From NCBI GenBank assembly GCA_019693395.1, contig JAAMXP010000742.1, positions 1 to 18,633 on the forward strand: a stretch of DNA of 18,633 bases, given 5' to 3'. A model generated the notes under the pieces. It made no database searches, was not told the origin of the DNA, and worked only from the letters and a program-made list of their open reading frames with translations. A program made the translations under genes and the position numbers. This document shows positions 1 to 18,633 of this stretch, in pieces (within the stretch, counting starts at the first letter, position 1; the number at the start of each line of letters is the position of its first letter). The DNA comes from Ettlia oleoabundans. Taxonomy: Eukaryota > Chlorophyta > Chlorophyceae > Chlamydomonadales.

Positions 1-40
1 CCCCCACACACACCAACCACCCAATCACCCACCCACCCAC
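1..40 (-). repeat. (GGGT)n-type tract at a RecQ intron start
   Basis: Read on the minus (sense) strand, this is the beginning of the intron after the last visible RecQ exon: gtgggtgggtgggtgattgg and on. Four GGG runs make it G-quadruplex-capable. Confidence 0.85.
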
Positions 41-7224
<7,184 letters not shown>

Positions 7225-7449
7225 GACCGGCTCAGCTCATCAATGCGTTATACCGACTGCATGTCGCAGTTGTCCACCATTCAACAGTGGGATCCAAATG
7301 GTTCGAGTTGCAGGTTTAAGAGGCGTGCTGCGTGCTGCGTTCCCCGCCTCCGCTGCAGAAGGCAACAGCAACGTCGTGTTGCGCCACATCCACCACCTTG
7401 CGTGCACAACTTCGGTTTTCGCAGCGCCGAAGCGAGGCTCCCAGGCACA
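7225..7449. promoter_or_regulatory. Divergent promoter / 5' leader region between RecQ and GatC
   Basis: The RecQ start codon (minus, 7224) and the preferred GatC start (plus, 7450) are 225 bases apart, so both promoters and both 5' leaders must share this stretch or extend into the neighbouring gene. No clear TATA box is seen. The segment is open in the GatC frame from an ATG at 7243, so it could also encode a longer GatC N-terminus. The role is inferred from gene layout only. Confidence 0.55.
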
Positions 7450-8176
7450 ATGTCTGCCTGCGGCGGTGTCCTGGGCTTGCGGCATTACTTCACCACGATG
7501 AGGCTGCGCCTGCATGCCGCCCTTCCCGGGCGCACTCCCATTGCGGCACCGCGGCTACAACATTGCAGAGCCACAAGCAGCAGCAGCGGTGGCAGCAGCG
7601 GCGGTAGTGGCAGCAGCGGCATGCCGGAAATACCACCGCCAGACGTCAGGGAACTCGCGCGCATGGCTCGGATTGAGGTTACTGATGAGCAGGTGAGTAA
7701 TTTGTGGCAGGCCATGTGGGTGAGGCTGTTTGCTGCATACAGTGGGCAGGGGCCAGTCCCGCCTGTGCTCATTGACTGCGCGCTTGGTTATGCGGCAGCT
7801 ACCTTTAACGCTGAGAAGAGTCATAGCTACCTTTCGCTGATTTCAGTGCTCAATATCATGATCAAAGGAGCACTGAACATATGTTGCGCCGTGCATCCAT
7901 GCAAGCCCTCCTGCCTTTGCTCTGCGCTGTGCCGTGCCTCCGCAGGTGGCCGACTGGGGCCCGCAGCTGGAGCAGATTGTGGAGTGGTTTGCGCAGCTGC
8001 AGCAGGTTGATTTGGAGGGCGTGCCACCCTCTCTACGTGCTGATGTGGAGGGTTTGATGATGCGTCCCGACGAGGTGCGTCGGTCTGACAACCAGCAGCA
8101 GATGCTGGACCAGGCGCCGGATCGGGAGGGTCGTTATTTCAAGGTGCCCAAGATTGCTACGGGAGCAGATGACTGA
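7450..8176 (+). CDS. GATC: Glutamyl-tRNA(Gln) amidotransferase subunit C, organellar (2 exons)
   Basis: GatC is the small subunit that stabilises GatA-GatB. The GatCAB complex converts Glu-tRNA(Gln) to Gln-tRNA(Gln), the route used in plastids and mitochondria. Exons: 7450-7692 and 7946-8176 (157 residues), with a GT (gtgagt) donor, an AG acceptor and phase 0. Family features seen: VRELARMARIEVTDEQ at the start of the domain, WGPQLEQIVEWFAQLQQVD, a P...MRPDEVR motif, and the C-terminal signature QAPDREGRYFKVPK. Bacterial GatC is about 95-100 residues, so the first 60 or so residues, rich in Arg, Ala and Ser with few acidic residues, fit an organelle transit peptide. In-frame starts exist at 7243 (69 residues longer) and 7498 (141 residues). 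7450 is preferred because it leaves room for promoters; 7498 gives an equally good presequence. Confidence 0.93.
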
Positions 8177-8693
8177 GCAAGCTGGCTGGCTGGCTGACTG
8201 GTTGTTCCTGCAAGCTTGGCTTGACAAATGCAATATACAGGCAGGCAGCCATGCGCAAACAGAAGCCTGCGGTGGCTGCGCTGCCTCCCTTGCCGTTAAT
8301 CACTTCCCCCACCAGTTGCCGTCTCATCAGGCCACCCATCCACCAACAACAGCAAAGTCATAACCACTTTCCATACTTCATTTTGTACCTTGCGGGTGTT
8401 CCTCGTGTTACACTCAAACATCAGTAGAATGCCGGTACGAATGCACAGCACGGGCAGTGCATAGCGACAGCCCAAGGTTGCTTGGAAAGCATCGGACGGG
8501 ACAGAAAGAGTTTGGCGGGGCACCCGTAGGAGGGCTGAAGGCACTCAAGATTGAAATTAAAGCCAGGGTTGTGGCATGTTGAGGATGTCCTGTCATGCAT
8601 GCTGGTGCGGAACGGTGGTGGTACAATCAGCAGTACTGCTGACCGGAAAATGGCATTGCCGGGCCGCTGCAGCTGTCCAAATCCAAACGCAAA
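8177..8693 (+). other. Intergenic: GatC 3' region and NAT promoter
   Basis: 517 bases with no supportable gene. They start with a short GGCT repeat (about 8181-8197) just after the GatC stop. No TGTAA polyadenylation signal of the volvocalean type and no clear TATA box were found. The stretch should hold the GatC 3' UTR and the promoter of the acetyltransferase. Confidence 0.5.
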
Positions 8694-10153
8694 ATGGCTC
8701 TGCTAAGCCCGGAACTCGTATCTGGGTATCTGAAGCGGGTGGGGCATAGCAGCAGCGGCCCGGTGCCCCGTTCAAATGTGCAGAGCTTGGCTAACTTGCA
8801 GAAGTGCCACCTCGAGGCTATTCCGTTTGAGAACCTGTCTCTGCGCCTAGAAGCGGCTGAAAAGCAGCACCCAACAAAGCTGGAGCTGGGCCATGTGTAT
8901 CGGAAGATGGTGGACTGCGACCGGGGCGGCGTGTGCTATGGTCCGTTGCCCAATGTCACCACCCGCAGCCCTTGCCTGACTGCTGGTCGCTCTGAAGTCG
9001 CAGGCAGCTGCTGCAGTGCCTGCAGCTGCGCCGCTGTGCATGGTTTGGCAGTGGGTATCGGTGCACCCAGTGCTATAGTAGTCGTGTTGTACAGTGTGCA
9101 CACCCTTCTAAGGTAGGTGGTCACGTGGTTGGGCCCCTCCTCTGCGTTACAGAGCACAATGCGCTGTTTGCTGCCGTGCTGCGGAGCCTGGGCTTTGACG
9201 TCGCTGATGCAGCGGCGCGGGTGGTGGGCTCATCAGCACTGCCAGGGGAGGCTAGCGAGGGTGTTACCTACCCCCCGCCGCCAGAGCTGACCCTCGGTTC
9301 TCTCAGCCACCACATCCTGTTGGTGCGTTTGGAAGGGCGCATCTGGCTGGCAGACGTGGGCTTTGGAGGCGAGTGCCCACCCCTCCCGCTGCTGCTACCG
9401 GAGGACGCCAACAGCTACACAGCGCCGCCACCAGATACCACTGCTGCTGACGCCTACCAGGGCCACGACTGGGCAGCCGAGCTGCCTGTGGAGCGCATGA
9501 GGCGGTACCGCCTGCGCCTAGGCCTGCCAGGCGTGCTGGCACCACCCAACCCCGCCACCACGCCGCGCTTTGCCTCCCGGGCTGGCTACTACCTGCAGTG
9601 TCGCAGAGTGAAGGATGGCAGCTGGAAAGATCTCTACTTCTTCAGGCAAGTTATAGGCAGGCTTTACCCATACATTCCCACCTGCTCTGCTGCCATTCCC
9701 TGGGTGCTGCTGCATGATTAAGGTATTGCTACGCTGCCGCACACCACAGATGGCCACATCTGTTGCCGCCTTGCACTGTGCTGGGCCGGGCCAAGCTGGG
9801 CCCAGTTGCTGCACCCCAACTGTGGGGTGTCCTGCCAAACTGTTATTGATGGTCTGTTGCCCCCTTTGTCCATGCGGATTCACCTGCATTGCTCCCTCCT
9901 TGCGTTGCCGTGCAGGCTGGATGAGTGCATACCTCGGGACTATGAGGCGTTCTGCTTCAACATCACTGCCAACCCCAGCGGCATGTTCCGCAGCAACACG
10001 CTTGTAGGGCGACAGACTGGGGAGGGGCGGGTGACCATCTTAAATGATGAATTCCGGGTGTGGCAGGATGGCAAGCTGATGAGGACGGAGAAGATTGAAG
10101 GCGAGAAGGAGCTGATGGTGTTGCTGGACCTACACTTTGGCATCCGGTTCTGA
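8694..10153 (+). CDS. NAT: Arylamine N-acetyltransferase (3 exons)
   Basis: Transfers acetyl (or another acyl) from acyl-CoA to arylamines, hydrazines and related substrates by a ping-pong mechanism; family members are usually cytosolic. Exons: 8694-8940, 9153-9645, 9916-10153, giving 325 residues (family usually about 270-300). The Cys-His-Asp triad is visible: Cys81 in RGGVCYEHN, His135 (or 136) in SLSHHILLV, and Asp150 in LADVGFGGECPP. The upstream segment LQKCHLEAIPFENLSLRL matches the family's HL.AIPFENL block. The C-terminal exon has NPSGMFRSNTLVGRQTGEGRVTILND, typical of the third domain. The first intron splits the codon for the Glu two residues after the catalytic Cys. The second has a GC donor. 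The Pro/Asp-rich insert around residues 160-180 is variable. The substrate is unknown. No targeting peptide is evident. Confidence 0.93.
9646..9915 (+). other. GC-AG intron in the NAT gene
   Basis: The exon ends TTCTTCAG and the intron starts gcaagt, which is the standard strong context for GC donors. The acceptor is gccgtgcag at 9915. Joining AG with G gives Arg and continues FFRLDECIPRDYEAF in frame. The nearby GT at 9650 would leave phase 0, and the acceptor at 9915 would then shift the frame, so the GC donor is required unless an unseen acceptor is used. Confidence 0.85.
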
Positions 10154-10646
10154 ACGAGTGCCGTATATTGTAGCGATGACTGTCACACAGGCAGCAGCAA
10201 CGTGACTTGCTATTCATAGATGTGCAGGCGGCTGCCACGAAACCCGTGTATATAGCATTAACAACTATCGTAGTTGCAAATAAGCTTGTATTCTTTGGTG
10301 TGATTACTCGGGCGGTCATGGCAGGTCATGCCACCTCCCGTTGCCTTTAGACGCAACTGCCAGCGCTGCCACAACATTGCCCTGCTCCTTTTCAACTTGC
10401 ACTTGCCTAATTTGGCTGCTCCATCAGCTCACATGGTCGAATATATACAATTTATTATTGGCTGAAACAGCCAACTGAGAGCACTGTACTACCCAATCAG
10501 CGTGGCCAGCACAGCGTGCACAGCAGCTGCCCTGCAGACGGGTGAAGGTAGTGTGCACTGCTCTGATCATGCTCATTGCGTGTGATTAGTGTTGCCGTCG
10601 TTGCGTACTCCTTTAAAGGCCAGGCGGAGGGCACCGCGAGTTTCGT
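10154..10646 (+). promoter_or_regulatory. Intergenic: NAT 3' region and thiolase promoter
   Basis: 493 bases with no supportable gene. Seen are a small perfect hairpin CAACTA-TCG-TAGTTG (10262-10276) in the probable NAT 3' UTR, an AT-rich TATATA (10442-10447), and a TTTAAA (10611-10616) 31 bases upstream of the thiolase ATG. Either AT-rich site could be a TATA-like element; their spacing to a transcription start is unknown. Confidence 0.4.
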
Positions 10647-14393
<3,747 letters not shown>

Positions 14394-15153
14394 GGACAGC
14401 CTAAGGCGACAGCCTCCGTGCACTTTCTTCCATTTCCGGGCCATTCTTGTACAGTTACGAGGGTTCAGCAGAGAGTTTGCACTTGAAAGGGGGTGGTGCC
14501 AATCTGCGCTGGCGACACCCTACAAGAGCTGTGTGTCCCGGGGACATCACTTCCCTGCTCAACTGCACTTGCTTGTGATCAACGCTTGTCCGGCCTGTTT
14601 CAATAGGACGCTGTAACATCGGAATCATGGCATACAGCCTTACCATCACGTACCATCAGTACGTGGCTGGGACTGTCAGGGGCTGGCCTGCAGTGTGCCA
14701 GTGGGGGCGTGTAAAGGTTTGTGCTCGGTGTGTGCTCACAGGGACCTGCGGCCATGTGGTTGTGCAGCAACTCGGCGCTTCCGTTTTCCCTCATGTTGCT
14801 TGATTGTTGGCAGTCTGTAAACCCTTCTATATGCACCCTTCCTTATGCACCCAGCCAAGGCGAGGCCAATGTCTAGGTGCCGGTGGCAAGTACAGCCGCG
14901 ATACAGCGGCGGCGGCATCTTGGCTGAAGGCGCACATGTTCCGGAGGACTTGCTTTGCTGCATAAATTGAGCGCTCTCTGTCTTCCAATTCTTCTCCAGC
15001 GACTGGCTGCGTCTACAGGCGCGTACTCCAGAAGCCACACAGCGGACTCCACCAACACCCGCGCTGTTCTGGGTTCTCGATCGCTCACGCGATCAGACTT
15101 AGACCGGCTGCTCTCGGCATCGATTTTGTGTCAAACGCGGCTGTGTGTGAGCA
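14394..15153 (+). promoter_or_regulatory. Intergenic: thiolase 3' region and kinase promoter / 5' UTR
   Basis: 760 bases without a supportable gene. TGTAA, the polyadenylation signal of many green algae, occurs at 14612-14616, 14710-14714 and 14816-14820; any of these could end the thiolase transcript. An AT-rich CATAAATT (14961-14968) is a weak TATA candidate for the kinase. A small inverted repeat GATCGC-tcac-GCGATC lies at 15079-15094, about 60 bases before the kinase ATG, and would be in its 5' UTR. Confidence 0.45.
14612..14616 (+). terminator. Candidate TGTAA polyadenylation signal for the thiolase gene
   Basis: TGTAA 219 bases downstream of the thiolase stop codon. This pentamer is the usual poly(A) signal in chlorophycean algae. 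It is short enough to occur by chance, and two more copies follow before the kinase gene. Confidence 0.35.
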
Positions 15154-18100
15154 ATGCCGCCGGAAGCCAAGTCCACCACGAGCGGCGTGTGGGGCACGCT
15201 GCGCACGGTCATCCCGCGCTGGAACAAGCCTCCCGCGGGCGGCAGCAAGGACGGCCGGCAGGCGGTTCAGGTTGCGGCTGCCGCTGGAGCGGTGCTTGAC
15301 CGGCCGTCGGCAAACGGCACCACGCAGCTGGAGCGTACCAGCGCCAATGGACCAGCTGCTGCTCAGCGCAAGCGTGAGCGCGAGCGTGAAGGTACCCCTC
15401 CCCGGGGTGACGAGGGCCCAAGTTTTGGCTACCAGCGTGGGCTGGAAAGGAAGTACCGGGTGTTGCGAGAGCTCGGCCGCGGCGGCAACGGCGTGGTGCG
15501 GGTGGTGGAGGAACTTTCCACAGGCGCACAGTGGGCCCTCAAGTCAATCCCCAAGACCCTCACTGACCCCAAGCTCTCAGACAGGTATGAAGCTACTGCC
15601 CCTATGCTGCCGCATTTCTGCATGTGCGCACGTGCTGTGCTATCTTGGGCGCATGGCTGGTGACTAGTGCTGCTGCTTCTTGTTGCCCCCCTCTGGCTTT
15701 TGCTCAACAAAAGACACAGCGCAACATATAAGGAGCAGTGTCACAACCTAACTCGCCCTGCTTTCTGGCTTGATAGCTGCATTGTCAACCCCAACCACCC
15801 ACCCTGCCGTCCCCATGCCTTTGCTTGCGTCGACCCGCCTGCCCCTTCCTTGTTTACCTCCCTTGATAAACCGACCCCGCTTTCACCTTACCCTTACTAT
15901 CACTTTACAATGTCACCATTCCTTCAATCTTTCCTTCCTCCCCACAGCAAGCGTGCTGGGCACGTGGAGGCGGTCAAGCGTGAGGTTGAGGTGCTGCGGC
16001 GCCTTAGGGGCTGCCTCAACGTCGCCGCATTGGAGGAGGTGTACGAGGACAGCACCCACGTGCACCTGGTACTGGAGTACTGCCGGGGAGGGGAGCTTCA
16101 CCATCACATCGGAGAGACACACTACTCGGGTGGGTGGGTGGGTGGGTGGGTGGGTGTTTGTGGCACTTCCTGGGTAGGTGTTTTGGGGGTTGGGTGTTTT
16201 TGACAATGGTTGTCTTGGCTGTTTAAGTGCGGATGTTGAGTGGGTGAGGATGATGGTGGGTGGCTGCAGATGATTTGCCGGTCCACCATTGTGCTGCTCA
16301 GTGGGAGTTGTAAGTGGAGGGGGCAGCCAGCACTGCAAATGTGCTCGCATTCAAGGGTGGTCTGGCCTCCCTTTATCATAGATATCATAAACACTATCAA
16401 CCTGAGCATCAGCACCTTGTGCCCGTCTGATTGCCTGCCAAACATGTTTTCCCATCCCGTCCCATCTCGCTGCCCCGCGTGTCGTGCAGAGCGCACGGTG
16501 GCCTCCTACATGCGTGCCGTGCTGCGCACGCTGGCGCAGTGCCACTCACAAAACATACTGCACAGGGACATCAAGCCGGGTGAGCAGGGGAAGGAGGGTC
16601 CGCCACAATCTAAACACAGAAAGGATGCGTCGTGCTTCTGCGGCCACGGCATATGGCTGGCTCAGGCGCTTTGCTGCCCTTGGGTGCTGCCTGGTGGTGC
16701 TGCTGCTGCCCTTGCCTGCACCCCTCTGTGGCAGCGCCTCCCGTGCCTCACATGCTCTATTCCGTGTACACGTCACATTCCGTTCCAGTCGCCAGTTCAT
16801 CATGCACCTTGATTCGGCCGGCTGCTTCAAACCCCTCTGCTGTGCTTGCTGTGCTTTGCAGGCAACTTCCTGCTGGCTTCGTCCGACCCATCTGCACGCC
16901 TTAAGGCCATTGATTTTGGGCTGGCCGTGTTTTTTGAGGAGGACAAGCTGCCGCGCACGGACCTGGGGTTGGAGGGCACGCCATGGTGGGTTGGCTGGGG
17001 GGTTCGGGGGTGGACGTTTGGATAGGGATGTTTGCAGGAACTTGCTGTAATTCAGTGCAAGGTGCTGGCCAAAAGGGTCGGGTGGTGTGTGTGTGTGTGT
17101 GCTGGGCTGGGCCTTTGCATGGCAATTTAATCTAGCCTTGTTTTCCCAGCTTGCCTCCCCGCAGGTTCATGGCGCCTGAAACCCTGCGCAGCGAGGTGTT
17201 CCCTGCCTCTGACGTTTGGGCAGCGGGTGTGATGGCGCACCAGCTGCTGACGGGGCGCTTCCCATTTGACGACCGCTCCAACCCCTTTGCACCCTCGCTC
17301 TCCAAAGTCTGGTGAGCGCATGCGCAGATTTACAGTGGATAACGTAAAGGCAGGGCCAGCATGAAATAGGCAATAGGAAAGCGATGTGCGCTGGAGTATG
17401 CATGTACGCCTGCCATTTTTTACCGTGAGGAGAGAGTGTGTGTGTGTGTGTAAAGGGGGGGGGTGTTTGACGCACCTTGTTTCTCGCTATATGCCCTTCT
17501 CGGCCCTGCCCTCAGCGTGTCACTTTGTCCTCCACCCCGCCTGCTCTGCGTGTTGCAGGCGCAGCATCATGGTTGATGAGCTGGACTTCAGTCGTGGCCA
17601 CTGGGAGGGGATCAGCGCCGAGGCCAAGGACTTTGTGCGCTACCTGCTTAACAAGGTGAGCTGACGGGTGGGTGGGTAGGGTGCACGAGGGTCGTGGATG
17701 AGGAGCGGGTGTGCTCTTGAGCGTGTGCGTTTTGTGGTTGTGCCACGGGGTATTTGAGTGGACAGCTTGTGGTGTGTTATGTGTGCGATTCGTTTTGGGA
17801 CACCTGAGCGGCATTTCACCTTGCAGCGTCCGTCGGGGCAGAAACAGCGACCACAATGTGACACACGTGTGTCACTCACTCCGCGCCCCGTGCACCTTAT
17901 CCCCCCTGCAGGACCCCGCCCAGCGTCCCAGCGCGCTCCAGGCACTGCAGCACCCCTGGCTGCAGGGTCCGGGCGCCAGTGAGCGCGGCAAGGGCAAGAA
18001 GTTGGCCATGGGGGTGGTGCAGCGCATACAGGTGCGCTCGCGTGTGTGTGTGGGGGGGTGGGGTGGGGGGGTGGGGGGGCCGTAGTGCATGTGGTTGTCG

Positions 18101-18579
18101 GTGGGGGTGGAAGTGTTAGAAAGGAAAAAGTTTGATATGCTTGTTTGAGATGAATTGGTCAAATGTTTTGCATGCCGTCTTGCCGAAATGGTTCAGCATG
18201 TTTGTGAGTGTTTTCTGAGCGCCCAGCAGCCTGCACCACTCTCACTTCTTGATATGCGATCCTTTCCTTGTATATGCGCGCTACTCCTCCGCTGTATTAT
18301 TGTCAGTGCCCTGTGCTTCAACGCAGCTAGCTATTTTAATGTCCAAAATCTCCCTGAAGGGCAGGGTAATCAACTGCAGCAGCCCGTTCAATCTTGTTTC
18401 CATGTTCGCGTCTGCTCCTCAACTGCCTGCAGCGCTATGCCCAGGGCAGCGTGTTCAAGCGCAGCGTGCTGGACCTGATTGCCGAGGAGTTGATGAGGGA
18501 GGGGGCTGAGGGGGGTGCCAGTGTGGAGCGAGCGGTGCCCATCGGGCGTGGCGCCGTGCCCATCATTACTGACCCGCAG
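15154..18579 (+). CDS. CDPK-like Ser/Thr protein kinase (8 exons seen, 3' end outside window)
   Basis: Phosphorylates Ser/Thr of unknown targets; most similar in motifs to the CDPK/CaM-kinase group of plants and algae. Exons: 15154-15584, 15948-16129, 16490-16579, 16862-16985, 17165-17311, 17559-17655, 17912-18031, 18433-18579, giving 446 codons with consistent phases and a GT donor at 18580. Kinase parts: Gly loop GRGGNG (108-113), Lys130 in WALKSI, Glu156 in VKREVEVL, HRDIKPGN (229-236), DFG (252-254) in LKAIDFGLAVFFEED, GTPWFMAPE (273-281), SDVWAAGVMAHQLLTG, and DPAQRPSALQALQHPWL. After the domain comes VVQRIQ-RYAQGSVFKRSVLDLIAEEL, which resembles the CDPK autoinhibitory junction. No EF-hand is present before the window ends. 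The first 100 residues are variable, with a KREREREG charged stretch and no MG myristoylation start. The start codon is the first in-frame ATG. A full active-site set indicates a working kinase. Confidence 0.94.
16128..16155 (+). repeat. (GGGT)7 tract containing the kinase exon 2 donor
   Basis: Seven exact GGGT units begin at the last exon bases. The GT splice donor is at 16130-16131, inside the first unit. Runs of GGG with one-base loops are the strongest known G-quadruplex pattern, in RNA as well as DNA. Confidence 0.92.
17084..17101 (+). repeat. GT dinucleotide repeat in kinase intron 4
   Basis: Seven or eight GT units lie in the intron between the exons ending at 16985 and starting at 17165. 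A second GT run followed by nine G residues lies at about 17436-17463 in the next intron. Confidence 0.8.
18042..18079 (+). repeat. GT repeat plus poly-G tract in kinase intron 7
   Basis: A short GT run is followed by four long G runs separated by single T residues, starting about 20 bases after the exon 7 donor at 18032. It is strongly G-quadruplex-prone on the sense strand. Confidence 0.88.
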
Positions 18580-18633
18580 GTGGGTGGCAGGATTAGTAGT
18601 AGGTGGGGTAGTAGTAGGTGGCCGGGCCGGGGG

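Noticed and set aside
9125..9721. Intronless bacterial-type NAT acquired recently
   Set aside because: The gene needs three exons to rebuild the family fold, with introns like those of its neighbours, so recent bacterial transfer is not supported.

Overview
This window looks like nuclear DNA of a unicellular green alga (Chlorophyta, probably a core chlorophyte). The evidence is five conserved eukaryotic genes cut by many short introns (34 intron starts, of which 32 complete introns and two run off the ends of the window), a GC-rich base composition with many short tandem repeats, a plant-type BLM/RecQ4A helicase, a plastid/mitochondrial GatC with a presequence, and a kinase resembling plant and algal calcium-dependent kinases. 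The exact taxon cannot be read from the sequence. I see no mobile element, tRNA, rRNA or CRISPR array.

Layout. Positions 1-7224, minus strand: a RecQ helicase of the BLM/RecQ4A type, 15 exons, 1122 codons in the window; its 3' end (probably the HRDC part) lies beyond position 1. Positions about 7225-7449: a compact divergent promoter. Positions 7450-8176, plus: GatC, the small subunit of Glu-tRNA(Gln) amidotransferase, two exons. Positions 8694-10153, plus: arylamine N-acetyltransferase, three exons, with a GC-AG second intron. Positions 10647-14393, plus: acetyl-CoA C-acetyltransferase (thiolase), nine exons, 483 residues, with a probable mitochondrial presequence. Positions 15154 to the end, plus: a CDPK-like Ser/Thr kinase, eight exons seen, continuing past the window.

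Every exon junction was joined by reading frame, and all five models keep an open frame through the conserved motifs. The genes are ordinary housekeeping, metabolic or signalling genes that sit next to each other. Nothing shows that they act as one pathway, and I see no clear novel multi-gene system.

The most interesting non-coding signal is a strand bias. Introns of the minus-strand helicase and of the plus-strand thiolase and kinase carry tandem repeats that are G-rich on the transcript-sense strand. Several begin right at the 5' splice site as GTGGGTGGG, and several can form G-quadruplexes. Other points worth a look are an 18-nt microexon in the helicase, the GC-AG intron, and a perfect 14-bp inverted repeat just upstream of a thiolase 3' splice site.
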